Source: an uncultured Clostridia bacterium
GTDB taxonomy: Bacteria; Bacillota; Clostridia; Saccharofermentanales; Saccharofermentanaceae
Direction: 5' to 3'
NCBI GenBank assembly: GCA_947165785.1
Contig: CAMVBS010000001.1
Coordinates: forward strand, 54,650 to 118,649
DNA: 64,000 bases
Each line of letters begins with the position of its first letter. The first letter of the stretch is position 1. A program made the translations under genes and the position numbers. Shown here piece by piece: positions 25,663-34,155 of this stretch. Under the pieces are notes generated by a model. The model was not told the DNA's origin and did no database searches. It saw only the letters and a program-made list of their open reading frames with translations.

Positions 25663-27117
25663 TTAACTCCTCATAAGTCTTTCAAGACCGATATTGATCC
25701 TTCTTAATGATTCATCCTTACCCAGAAGGATAAGAACTTCGGCGCAACCGCCCGGTGTTACGGCAACACCTGCAGCTGCGATACGTACAGGCCACATGAC
25801 AAGAGCATTCTTCATCTCGTGCTCAGTTGCGTATCCTGTCAAAAGCTCGCTTAATGCATCTCTGTTCCAATCACATTCCTGAAGCTTAGGAAGGATATCG
25901 GAAAGGATAGCCTTTGATGTATCGAGAGTGGATTTACTCTTTTTATGCTCGAAAAGGCTCAGGTCGAAGTCTTCGAACTTTGTAAGGAACTCGAGCTTTT
26001 CAGGAAGCTGTGTAAATCTTGTGATACGAGGCTTCAAGATCTCTTCGAGCATAGGATAATTGTTCTCGCTTATACCAAGCTGATCAAAAAACGGCTTAGC
26101 ATGTGAGATGAATTCGTCATAGCTCATGTTCTTAATGTGCTCGGCATTTACCCATTCGAGCTTATCGTAATCGAAAACACTAGGGGACTTGGAGATTCCC
26201 TTAGGATCGAATGCCTTTATGAGCTCTTCCATGGAGAAGATCTCCTGGTTATCGGACGGAGCCCATCCCAAAAGTGCGATATAGTTTATGATCGCCTCAG
26301 GAAGGAAACCGTCATTAATAAGATCCATGAAGCCCGTGCTTCCATGTCTTTTCGAGAGTTTGGAGATAACTTCGTTTCCTTCCTCATCAACGGATTTACC
26401 CATGATGAGCGGAAGGTGCATATATGTCGGGATCTCCCAGCCGAATGCTTCGTAAAGAGCATTGTACTTAGGTGTGGAAGAAAGATACTCAGATCCTCTT
26501 ACAACGTGAGTAATACCCATGAGGTGATCATCGATAACGTTGGCGAAGTTATAAGTAGGGAAGCCGTCAGCCTTCAAAAGGACCTGATCGTCAAGGTCTT
26601 CGTTAGGGATAGTGATCTCACCATAAACGATATCCGTATATGTTGACTCACCTGATAACGGCATCTTCTGTCTTATTACATATGGGATGCCTGCATCGAG
26701 ATTCTTCTGGATCTCTTCAGGAGAGAGGTCACGGCAGTGACGGTCATAACCGGATTCACTTTGCTCACGAAGACTTTCCAAACGCTCCTTGGTACAAAAA
26801 CATCTGTATGCCTTGCCTTCGTTAACTAGCTGCTCAGCGTATGGCTTATAAAGACCCAAACGTTCACTTTGAACGTATGGACCGAAATCACCTCCGATAT
26901 CAGGACCTTCATCGTGTGTTAAACCTGCGAGCTTCAAAGTATCATAGATAACTTGCGTTGCACCCTCGACATAGCGTTCCTGGTCAGTATCTTCGATCCT
27001 TAATACGAATGTACCGTTGTCATGCTTAGCCGTCAAAAACTCATAAAGAGCTGTCCTTAGATTGCCTACGTGCATAAAACCCGTAGGGCTTGGTGCAAAT
27101 CTTGTTCTGATCTTCAT
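25663..27117 (-). CDS. gltX: glutamyl-tRNA synthetase
   Basis: A 484-residue class I synthetase. TRFAPSPTGFMHVGNLRTAL holds the HIGH-type motif (HVGN), RIEDTDQERYVEGA follows, and the KMSKS loop is ISKLSKRHGS. The C-terminal helical anticodon domain is complete. ATG 27117 was chosen because AAAGGTG precedes it at correct spacing; a GTG three codons upstream overlaps that site. It heads the gltX-glnS operon. The short form of the C-terminus does not by itself show whether it is discriminating for tRNA-Glu. Confidence 0.96.
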   Translation of the reverse strand: MKIRTRFAPSPTGFMHVGNLRTALYEFLTAKHDNGTFVLRIEDTDQERYVEGATQVIYDTLKLAGLTHDEGPDIGGDFGPYVQSERLGLYKPYAEQLVNEGKAYRCFCTKERLESLREQSESGYDRHCRDLSPEEIQKNLDAGIPYVIRQKMPLSGESTYTDIVYGEITIPNEDLDDQVLLKADGFPTYNFANVIDDHLMGITHVVRGSEYLSSTPKYNALYEAFGWEIPTYMHLPLIMGKSVDEEGNEVISKLSKRHGSTGFMDLINDGFLPEAIINYIALLGWAPSDNQEIFSMEELIKAFDPKGISKSPSVFDYDKLEWVNAEHIKNMSYDEFISHAKPFFDQLGISENNYPMLEEILKPRITRFTQLPEKLEFLTKFEDFDLSLFEHKKSKSTLDTSKAILSDILPKLQECDWNRDALSELLTGYATEHEMKNALVMWPVRIAAAGVAVTPGGCAEVLILLGKDESLRRINIGLERLMRS

Positions 27118-27154
27118 ATGAATCACCTTTATTATTAATATAAATACGAACTGT

Positions 27155-27163
27155 ATTCTACCA
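27155..27163 (-). promoter_or_regulatory. extended -10 promoter of gltX-glnS
   Basis: TGGTAGAAT on the minus strand, giving a leader of about 30 nt. It is divergent from the promoter at 27182-27190 only 19 bp away. Confidence 0.5.
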
Positions 27164-27181
27164 TAAAAAAGAATTTTTTAG

Positions 27182-27190
27182 TGGTATAAT
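27182..27190 (+). promoter_or_regulatory. extended -10 promoter, leaderless configuration
   Basis: TGGTATAAT ends eight bases before the ATG at 27199. Transcription would begin within a base or two of the start codon. No -35 box is visible. Confidence 0.6.
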
Positions 27191-27198
27191 TCAAAGGT

Positions 27199-28215
27199 AT
27201 GGATAAATTGCAGACAAACAGATCAACTGATTACTATTGCGGTAACGGAATCTCCTTTGAGGTCGTTGCTCCTTACATCGCGAAAAGAAGCGGTGATGTT
27301 AAGATAGCCATCTGCTCCGACAGGGTAGTAAGCGGTTATTACTACAATAAGTTCGAGGAACAGTTCCTTAAGCTCGGAATAAAGCCTTTGCTCGTTCCCG
27401 TAGATGCCAGGACTTCCTCCAAGGGACTTACGTCTGCTGATACGCTTTTTAAAGCTCTCGTTGATTTTGACTTCGGTAAGAATGACTGGCTAATTGCCTT
27501 CGGCGGTGGCGGAGTCATTGATATATGCGGTTTTGCCGCATCCGTTTTTACAGGCGGCATCAATCTCATGGCGGTTCCGACGACTCTCGGATCCATGATC
27601 GACGGAGTTCTTGCCGATAAGGCTTTTCTCAATTCATCAGGCCATAAGGATGAGATCTCGGTTCCGTTCTCGCCGACTGTAGCGATAATCGATCCGCTGT
27701 TTCTTAATACCGTACCGCCTAAGGTTAGGGCTAACGGATATGCTTCAGTTATAAGGCTTGCTCTTCTTGATAATATCGAACTTCTCTCGGGTATCGAGGG
27801 TAAAGGCGATTTCAGGGTGTACATCAATGACATCTATAAGAGCAGGATGGCTGTTGAGGATAAAGATCCGTATCTGCTTACACTTGGTGATGAGCTTTCC
27901 GATGCGATCGAGAGTTACTTCAGGTTCATGAATTATTCAGAAGGTGAGGCACTGGCTTTAAGTCTGCTTGCAACCGTAAGTGACAGTAAAAGAGAGCCTC
28001 TTACCAAGATATATGGTGCTCTCGGACTTCCTATAAGACTTGAAGGCTGCACCGAGAAGATGATGATAAAGACATTAAAGGAGAACTTCTCGCATAAAGG
28101 AGTCTCAAAGGTCAAGATGGCTGACAGAGACGGCGGGAAGTGGCATGTTTTCGAGTATGATGCCGATGAGGCAATGAAGATACTTGAAAACAGGCTTAAA
28201 AGGATAATCGAATGA
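27199..28215 (+). CDS. 3-dehydroquinate synthase-like protein lacking the usual metal ligands
   Basis: A 338-residue protein of the dehydroquinate synthase superfamily. The cofactor-binding FGGGGVIDICGFAASVFTGG and MAVPTTLGSMIDG regions align clearly with AroB. The zinc ligands do not: the Glu of AEVIKYG is Ser183 (YASVIRLAL), the His of LNxGHTxGHAIE is Asp231 (TLGDELSDAIE), and the His of HGEAVA is Glu248 (SEGEALA). It is therefore unlikely to be a normal AroB. It may use another chemistry or be a binding protein. The mRNA appears leaderless. Its stop overlaps the ATG of the downstream lipoprotein (ATGA). Confidence 0.8.
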   Translation: MDKLQTNRSTDYYCGNGISFEVVAPYIAKRSGDVKIAICSDRVVSGYYYNKFEEQFLKLGIKPLLVPVDARTSSKGLTSADTLFKALVDFDFGKNDWLIAFGGGGVIDICGFAASVFTGGINLMAVPTTLGSMIDGVLADKAFLNSSGHKDEISVPFSPTVAIIDPLFLNTVPPKVRANGYASVIRLALLDNIELLSGIEGKGDFRVYINDIYKSRMAVEDKDPYLLTLGDELSDAIESYFRFMNYSEGEALALSLLATVSDSKREPLTKIYGALGLPIRLEGCTEKMMIKTLKENFSHKGVSKVKMADRDGGKWHVFEYDADEAMKILENRLKRIIE

Positions 28216-29459
28216 GGACATTTAAAATGAGAAGATTCGGAGCTTTGCTCTTGTGCTTGATAATGCTTTTTACGCTTGTATCCTGCAGCAAAAAGGGTGC
28301 GAACGGATCGGGTAAACCGGCTGACTATGGAACTTACGGAGCAGATATTGCACGTAAGATCGCTAAGGACTATCCGTATCGTAAGGCATTTACTTCATCG
28401 GAGAATGAAGCGGGAGCATTTATCAAGAAAGAATTCGAGAAACTCGGATATAAGGTAGAGACCCAGTCTTTCGGCGGAACGTACGGCGGTGATTCGTACA
28501 ACTATATCGTTCATATCGAAGGCAGCGGTTTTGTGGAAGTAGCTGATAACGGCGATACCAAAGAGATCAGACGTAAGGTCGTTATCGGTGCTCATTATGA
28601 TTCTGCTTTCTCGGCTGATCAGGTTCCTGAAGACCGTACGTACGACGGAATCTCCGATAACGCATCAGGCGTCGGATGTCTTCTTACGCTTGCAAAAGAA
28701 CTCAAACAGTGCGGCGATCTTGCCTTTGATATAGATCTTGTAGCTTTCGGAGCAGGATGCAGTGAATATGCCGGTGCCCGTAAATATGTCGAGAGCCTGT
28801 CTTCCGACGATCTCGAAGAGATCGAGGTCATGTACTGTATCTCTAATATCTATGCAGGTGATAAAGTCTATGCAAGTTCCGGACTTAATTCACTGGACAG
28901 ATCGCAGAAGTATAAGATGCGCCGTAAGCTTTATCAGGCATATGACGTTGCTTATAACGATATGCTCGCATCAGTAAACGGTTTTTATCTTTACTATAAT
29001 GAATCAAATATCGTTACCGACATTAACGGTGACGGTGAAGACGATATCTACAGAGAGGTATCCGTCAATAAGTCTGACTATACGCCTTTTGATGAGAAGA
29101 ACGTTCCTATCGTATTTTTCGATTCGGGTGACTATTTCTTTGATTCGCTTGAGAAGACCAAAGAGACCAAGAACCTTACGCTTCAGGAGTTTGACGGTAA
29201 GATCTCCGGAACATTCCTTGATTCTTCCGCGATCCTTGATGAGGTACAGGTAACTGAAGACAAAGACCTTCTCGAGATCAGGATCAATAATATCGCTTAC
29301 TGTATCATCGGTTCACTTCAGAAGGGTTCCGACTTCGGCCTTACACATGAGCAGTATGAGGAATCATTAAGAAGCATCACGACAGAACCTTCCGAGACTT
29401 CGAAGGGTAAGAAAAAGACTGAGGATAAAGCTTCAGAAACGAGCGAGACTCAGAAATAA
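28212..29459 (+). CDS. M28-like peptidase lipoprotein with altered active site
   Basis: A 415-residue lipoprotein: signal peptide and lipobox LVSC (Cys25), then a fold matching M28 zinc aminopeptidases. GAHYDS (His128) and DGISDNASGVG (Asp149) are present. The usual catalytic pair in FxxEExGLxGS is Gly-Cys here (AFGAGCSEYAGARKY, residues 182-183), and the later SDH is SDY. Glu185 is close by but out of register. It may be inactive or use a different base. A charged Thr/Ser/Lys tail ends the protein. Start ATG overlaps the stop of the upstream gene, so translation is coupled; ATG at 28227 is an alternative start. Confidence 0.78.
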   Translation: MRTFKMRRFGALLLCLIMLFTLVSCSKKGANGSGKPADYGTYGADIARKIAKDYPYRKAFTSSENEAGAFIKKEFEKLGYKVETQSFGGTYGGDSYNYIVHIEGSGFVEVADNGDTKEIRRKVVIGAHYDSAFSADQVPEDRTYDGISDNASGVGCLLTLAKELKQCGDLAFDIDLVAFGAGCSEYAGARKYVESLSSDDLEEIEVMYCISNIYAGDKVYASSGLNSLDRSQKYKMRRKLYQAYDVAYNDMLASVNGFYLYYNESNIVTDINGDGEDDIYREVSVNKSDYTPFDEKNVPIVFFDSGDYFFDSLEKTKETKNLTLQEFDGKISGTFLDSSAILDEVQVTEDKDLLEIRINNIAYCIIGSLQKGSDFGLTHEQYEESLRSITTEPSETSKGKKKTEDKASETSETQK

Positions 29460-29872
29460 TAAGCGAGAGTTATGACATCTCCCGTTTCCCATTTGAAATT
29501 CAAGGCCTGAACTTCACCCGGGTGCAAAGTAGACACCTTGTGAGGGTCATTGCAGGAACCCTTGATAAGTTCTTCCGGGTCCTTTACTTCTGCATTTTTA
29601 TCGAAAAAGCCGATCAGTTCTCTGCCGTTAAGGCCTATATGTGCGTTCTTGCAGTCTTCAGGGATATAAAGATCCAGTCTGAACCTTTTCGGGGAAGGGA
29701 TATCAAATACAAAATTAATGACTTTGCGGTCAGATGTATCTTTTACGACTTCTTCCTTGAGCTTACAAAGATCTCCCTCAAATTCGAATTCGTAGATCGC
29801 ATCCTCATAATCGAAAACAGCAAGTCCGCTGTTAAGATCGCCTGAAATAAAAGCATTAGTTATAGTTTTCAT
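29450..29872 (-). CDS. small beta-rich protein of unknown function
   Basis: A 140-residue protein that I do not recognise with certainty. Alternating hydrophobic strands, RFRLDLYIPEDCKNAHIGLNGREL and a final ETGDVITLAYYF resemble the C-terminal beta sandwich of GH127-type glycosidases (a pattern of IPxW...NG...GDxI), but no catalytic part is present. There is no signal peptide. ATG 29872 was chosen with GAGG nine bases upstream; the longer frame runs through the end of mnmA. It starts 4 bp after mnmA, so it is probably cotranscribed, and its 3' end overlaps the convergent lipoprotein gene by 10 bp. Confidence 0.7.
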   Translation of the reverse strand: MKTITNAFISGDLNSGLAVFDYEDAIYEFEFEGDLCKLKEEVVKDTSDRKVINFVFDIPSPKRFRLDLYIPEDCKNAHIGLNGRELIGFFDKNAEVKDPEELIKGSCNDPHKVSTLHPGEVQALNFKWETGDVITLAYYF

Positions 29873-29876
29873 GTTT

Positions 29877-30950
29877 TTAAACCTCATCCGGTAATATAGT
29901 TCCGCCGCCCAAGACCTCGTCTCCGTCATAGAGAACACAGGCCTGCCCCGGTGTGATCGCTCTTTGCGGCTCGTCGAAAACAACCTCAACGTTACCGTTA
30001 TCCATGACCCTTGCAGTGCATGGCTGTTCTTTTTGTCTGTATCTTACCTTGGCCTTACAGGAAATGCTGCCCTTAGGAGCAACTCCGCTGGTCCAATTAA
30101 AGTCTCCTGCCGTAAGTCTGTCGGAATAAAGATCTTTTTCACGTCCGAGATAGACATTATTCGTTTCAGGATCTACACGAAGAACGTATAAAGGCTCTTC
30201 TGAAGCAAGTCCTAAGCCTTTTCTCTGACCTCTGGTATAGCGGATTATACCTTTGTGCTTACCTAAAACGGTTCCGTCCTTATATACGAAATCGCCTTCA
30301 GGATACTCTTTTCCCGTAAAGTCCTTTATTACGTCAGCATATTTGCCGTTTGGAACAAAACAGATATCCTGACTGTCAGGCTTGTGTGAATTTATAAACC
30401 CGTTTTCTTCAGCGATCTTTCTGGTCTCTGTTTTTGTAAGATCTCCGATAGGGAAAAGGACATGGGAGAGTTGTTCCTGAGTCAGGGAATAAAGGACGTA
30501 ACTTTGATCCTTCGTCTCGTCAGGAGCCTTCAAAAGTGCGTATCTGCCTTCCTTTTGAACTATCCTTGCATAGTGTCCCGTAACTATATGATCACATCCG
30601 AGAACCTGAGCCCTCTCGAAAAGCTTATCGAACTTCATGAATCTGTTACAGTCGATGCACGGATTAGGAGTAAGACCGTTTTCGTATGCGAAGATAAACT
30701 TATCGATTATCTTTTCCTTAAAACCGTCCTTGAAATTAAAGACATAGAAGGGCATTCCAAGCTTAAAAGCAACGCTTCTTGCATCCTCGACATCTTCTAC
30801 AGTACAGCATGTGTGGGTGTTTTCCTTGATCGCTTCCGGATCTTCATGAAGTTTCATGGTGCAACCTATACACTCATAGCCGTACTTTTGAGTAAGAAGT
30901 GCAGCTACACTGGAATCTACGCCGCCGCTCATTGCGATAAGTGCTTTCAT
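29877..30950 (-). CDS. mnmA: tRNA 2-thiouridylase MnmA
   Basis: Thiolates U34 of tRNA-Lys, -Glu and -Gln. The 357-residue product has the PP-loop SGGVDSSVAAL, the catalytic cysteines in NPCIDCNRFMKF and DSQDICFVP, KDQSYVLYSL and the C-terminal beta barrel (GQRKGLGL, PGQACVLYDGDEVLGGG). GGGAGC upstream of the ATG. The target tRNAs match the two synthetases encoded nearby (GltX, GlnS), though they are not in the same operon. Confidence 0.96.
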   Translation of the reverse strand: MKALIAMSGGVDSSVAALLTQKYGYECIGCTMKLHEDPEAIKENTHTCCTVEDVEDARSVAFKLGMPFYVFNFKDGFKEKIIDKFIFAYENGLTPNPCIDCNRFMKFDKLFERAQVLGCDHIVTGHYARIVQKEGRYALLKAPDETKDQSYVLYSLTQEQLSHVLFPIGDLTKTETRKIAEENGFINSHKPDSQDICFVPNGKYADVIKDFTGKEYPEGDFVYKDGTVLGKHKGIIRYTRGQRKGLGLASEEPLYVLRVDPETNNVYLGREKDLYSDRLTAGDFNWTSGVAPKGSISCKAKVRYRQKEQPCTARVMDNGNVEVVFDEPQRAITPGQACVLYDGDEVLGGGTILPDEV

Positions 30951-31002
30951 TTAAGTTGCTCCCTGTACGTTTTCTCAAGATTTTATACCAACTGAGAAAA
31001 AT

Positions 31003-31027
31003 AAAAAAGGGGCACTTGATGTGCCCC
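31003..31027 (-). terminator. terminator after ilvE
   Basis: A perfect 7-bp GGGGCAC / GTGCCCC stem with TTGAT loop; on the minus strand six T follow. Confidence 0.9.
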
Positions 31028-31054
31028 TCGGATAGACTAATGATTATATGAGGA

Positions 31055-32128
31055 TCAAACCTTTGTAATCCAGCCGAACTTATCCTCGACCTTACCGCTC
31101 TGGATACCTGTGATGGTATCGTAGAACTTCTGTGTGATAGGTCCGATCTCACCGTTGTTGATCGTGATGACAGTATCCTCATACTTGAGTTCGCCGACAG
31201 GTGAAACAACTGCTGCAGTACCGCAACCGAAGCACTCCTGCATACGTCCGGACTTACCTGCCTCGATAACCTCATCGATGGAGATCTTACGCTCTTCAAC
31301 CTCAAGACCCATATCCTTAGCGATCTCGATGCAGCTTCTTCTTGTGATACCAGGAAGGATGGAACCTGCAGCAAGGGAAGGAGTAACGAGCTTGTTGTCG
31401 ATGATGAACATGATGTTCATAGCGCCGACTTCCTCGATGTACTTCTGCTCAACACCGTCGAGCCAGAGAACCTGCTCATAACCGCTGTCATGAGCGATAG
31501 TCTGAGCGATCAAGGAACAACCGTAGTTACCTGCGCACTTTGTAAAACCTGTACCGCCACGTACTGCACGTACATACTTATCCTCAACGTAGATCTTAAC
31601 AGGCTTGATTCCGTGAGCATAATAAGCACCGGAAGGTGAGAGCAAGATGAAGAACTTATATGTATCGGAAGCACGAACACCGAGGTATGGGTCTGTAGCG
31701 ATAACGAACGGACGGATGTACAAAGACTCGCCCTTACCGGATGGAATCCAGTCCTTATCGATCTCAACGAGCTTCTTTGTAGCGTGTACGCAGAAGTCGA
31801 TGTCAACTTCAGGGATAACGAGACGATCGTTGGAGTTGTTCATACGCTCGAAGTTGCAAGCTGGACGGAAGAGGTTGATGGAACCGTCTTCGCACTTATA
31901 TGCCTTAAGTCCCTCGAAAACAGCCTGACCGTAGTGGAATACCATTGCAGATGGCTCGATGGAGAACTCGCCGTATGGAACGATGCGAGGATTGATCCAG
32001 CCCTGGCCTCTTACATAGTCCATAACGAACATGTGATCGGAGAAGATGTGGCCAAATGGAAGTGGCTCGCCGGCTACTGGCTTCTTTCTGGGATTTGTTG
32101 TCTTAGTTACTTTGATTTCAGGAAACAT
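31055..32128 (-). CDS. ilvE: branched-chain amino acid aminotransferase
   Basis: A 357-residue fold-type IV aminotransferase acting on Leu, Ile and Val. MVFHYGQAVFEGLKAY, LFRPACNFERMNNS, the PLP-lysine region GGTGFTKCAGNYG, EVGAMNIMFI and CFGCGTAAVVSPV are diagnostic of the eukaryotic/BCAT2-like long form common in Clostridia. GGAGGG lies nine bases before the ATG. It is monocistronic, with a TATAAT at 32164-32169 on the minus strand as likely -10. Its promoter is divergent from the PHP-nagA-crp operon. Confidence 0.96.
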   Translation of the reverse strand: MFPEIKVTKTTNPRKKPVAGEPLPFGHIFSDHMFVMDYVRGQGWINPRIVPYGEFSIEPSAMVFHYGQAVFEGLKAYKCEDGSINLFRPACNFERMNNSNDRLVIPEVDIDFCVHATKKLVEIDKDWIPSGKGESLYIRPFVIATDPYLGVRASDTYKFFILLSPSGAYYAHGIKPVKIYVEDKYVRAVRGGTGFTKCAGNYGCSLIAQTIAHDSGYEQVLWLDGVEQKYIEEVGAMNIMFIIDNKLVTPSLAAGSILPGITRRSCIEIAKDMGLEVEERKISIDEVIEAGKSGRMQECFGCGTAAVVSPVGELKYEDTVITINNGEIGPITQKFYDTITGIQSGKVEDKFGWITKV

Positions 32129-32290
32129 TGAAAATATCCCTCCTATATTTATTGATGTTAATGATTATAATACTTTTTTTCTTAAAGGCTAATAAATAAA
32201 GTCTTTAGTTGTTTTTTGGAATTAATTTTTGTTCTTTTTGAACTAATTCTCGAAAAAAATGCTATACTTTCAACGCGAGGGCAAATTAAT

Positions 32291-33019
32291 ATGCAAGATT
32301 TAAGAAAGATCACCAGAAGGTTCGATCCGAAGGATGGTTTCAGGATCGAGCTCCATTCTCATACGTCTGCTGCCAGTGCATGTTCGAGCATTGCACCGGA
32401 AGACATGGCGTTTATGTATAAAAAAGCAGGATATGGCGGACTTGTGATCACAGATCATTTCCTTACGGGTAACACTTGTGTTGACAGGACGTTGCCGTGG
32501 GATCAGCAGGTAGATCTGTTTTTCGAGGGATACGAGAGAGCAAAAGTTGCCGGTGATATGATCGGACTTCGTGTTTTCGAGGGTATTGAATATTCTGATT
32601 ACGGTACGGATTTTCTCTTGTTCGGCCTTGATAGGGATTTTATTAAGGCGCATCCTGAAATGACCAAGATGGAACCTGAGGAGTTCCTTCCGTTCTTTCA
32701 TGAAGCGGGAGCATTCATCATCCAGGCTCATCCGTTCAGAGAAGCAAGCTACGTACGACAGGTAAGGTCTTATGCACCTTATGTTGATGCGATCGAGGTG
32801 ATCAATCTCGGTAACTGGGAAGCCGAATACGACAGGAAGGCCAGGGAAGAAGCCGAGAGATACGGTAAGCCCATGACGGCGGGTTCAGACTGTCATCATT
32901 TCGGCGACGGATATTTCGGAGCAGGTATCATCCTTAAGAAAGAACCTAAAGACCTGGCTGAGATATGCAGGATCATAGGCTCCGGCAAGGGTTATGACAT
33001 TTTTGGAGGGGACAGGTGA
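32291..33019 (+). CDS. PHP-domain metal-dependent phosphoesterase
   Basis: A 242-residue protein with the PHP metal motifs in order: ELHSHTS, ITDHF, FEGIEYS, IQAHPF and AGSDCHH. Relatives hydrolyse phosphomonoesters such as histidinol phosphate or nucleotide phosphates; which one is not clear. ATG 32291 has CGAGG upstream and follows a TATACT box; a 25-residue N-terminal extension to an upstream ATG would overlap that promoter. It overlaps the GTG of nagA by 4 bp, so a link to amino-sugar metabolism is possible. Confidence 0.87.
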   Translation: MQDLRKITRRFDPKDGFRIELHSHTSAASACSSIAPEDMAFMYKKAGYGGLVITDHFLTGNTCVDRTLPWDQQVDLFFEGYERAKVAGDMIGLRVFEGIEYSDYGTDFLLFGLDRDFIKAHPEMTKMEPEEFLPFFHEAGAFIIQAHPFREASYVRQVRSYAPYVDAIEVINLGNWEAEYDRKAREEAERYGKPMTAGSDCHHFGDGYFGAGIILKKEPKDLAEICRIIGSGKGYDIFGGDR

Positions 33020-34155
33020 GATTTTCCAATCTGTGGATCATGGGCGAAGAGGATCATCGCATTACTATTGAATGCGGGGATAAGAAGATCCTGAGGATAT
33101 CCCATCACATTGGAAATGATGAAGCCCCGTTTGAGGGCTTTGTTACCCCCGGTTTCATAGATACACATATTCACGGAGCTGCAGGTTTTGATACCAGTGA
33201 TGCTGATCCCGAAGGACTTTGTAAGATGGCTGTAAGCCTTGCGAAGGTCGGAACGGCAGCATTTTGTCCGACGACTATGACTATACCCGAAGATCAGATC
33301 TTCAGGGTCTGTGAAAGCGTGGTAAAAGCCTCCGAGATCCTTAAGAATACTGAGGAACCTCACGCTAAGATCATAGGTCTTCATCTGGAGGGCCCTTTTC
33401 TTAATCCGCTTAAGTGCGGCGTTCAAAATGATTCCTGCTGTGTTCTTCCAAAAGACGGTATGGATCTTGTGGAGAGGATCGAGAAAGAGTTCCCGGGACT
33501 TCTTAAGATGATAGATATAGCTCCGGAACTTGAAGGTTCGATAGAGTTTATTAAGACCTTTAAAGACAGGTATGTCATCTCATTAGGACATACTGCAGCC
33601 GATCATGATATCGCCATGGAAGCCTTTAATTCAGGTGCTTCAGGAGTTACTCATGCGCTAAATGCCATGGATCCGATCCTTAAAAGATCGACCGGAGTGT
33701 TGGGCGCTGCAATAGATTCAGGGGCATATGTTGAAGTCATATCGGATCTTCATCATATAGACAGAGCTATGGTAAGGCTCTTGTATTCGGATGTTTTTGA
33801 GGAAAGGATTGTTACGGTTTCCGATTCTATGCGTGGAGCTTTAATGCCTGACGGAGTATATGACCTTGGCGGAACAGATGTTACGGTAAGAAACGGAAGG
33901 ACATATTACGGGGAAGAAGGTGGACTTGCAGGTTCCGTAAGCTTCTTGTGTGATGAGTTCGTTAAGCTGATCGATATCGGGGTGGACCCTATAAGAGCTG
34001 TGGATTCGGTAACTGATAATCCTTTGATGAGGCTTGGGATAATGGAAGACGAGACTATGCCTGGATTACTTGATATCGGAAGGCCTGCAACGTTTAATGT
34101 TTTCGATAAGAATGGAAGGCTCCTTAGAGTTATCAATGAAGGGAACGAATTATGA
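33016..34155 (+). CDS. nagA: N-acetylglucosamine-6-phosphate deacetylase, GTG start
   Basis: Removes acetate from GlcNAc-6-phosphate in amino-sugar use and wall recycling. The 379-residue amidohydrolase has GFIDTHIHGAAGFDT, HLEGPFLNPLKCGVQ, the metal His in SLGHTAADH, THALNAMDP, SDLHHID and the catalytic Asp in TVSDSMRG. The GTG at 33016 is inside the stop of the PHP gene (GTGA) and has GGAGGGG seven bases upstream. No nagB is next to it. Its last codons overlap the ATG of the Crp/Fnr gene. Confidence 0.93.
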   Translation: MRFSNLWIMGEEDHRITIECGDKKILRISHHIGNDEAPFEGFVTPGFIDTHIHGAAGFDTSDADPEGLCKMAVSLAKVGTAAFCPTTMTIPEDQIFRVCESVVKASEILKNTEEPHAKIIGLHLEGPFLNPLKCGVQNDSCCVLPKDGMDLVERIEKEFPGLLKMIDIAPELEGSIEFIKTFKDRYVISLGHTAADHDIAMEAFNSGASGVTHALNAMDPILKRSTGVLGAAIDSGAYVEVISDLHHIDRAMVRLLYSDVFEERIVTVSDSMRGALMPDGVYDLGGTDVTVRNGRTYYGEEGGLAGSVSFLCDEFVKLIDIGVDPIRAVDSVTDNPLMRLGIMEDETMPGLLDIGRPATFNVFDKNGRLLRVINEGNEL

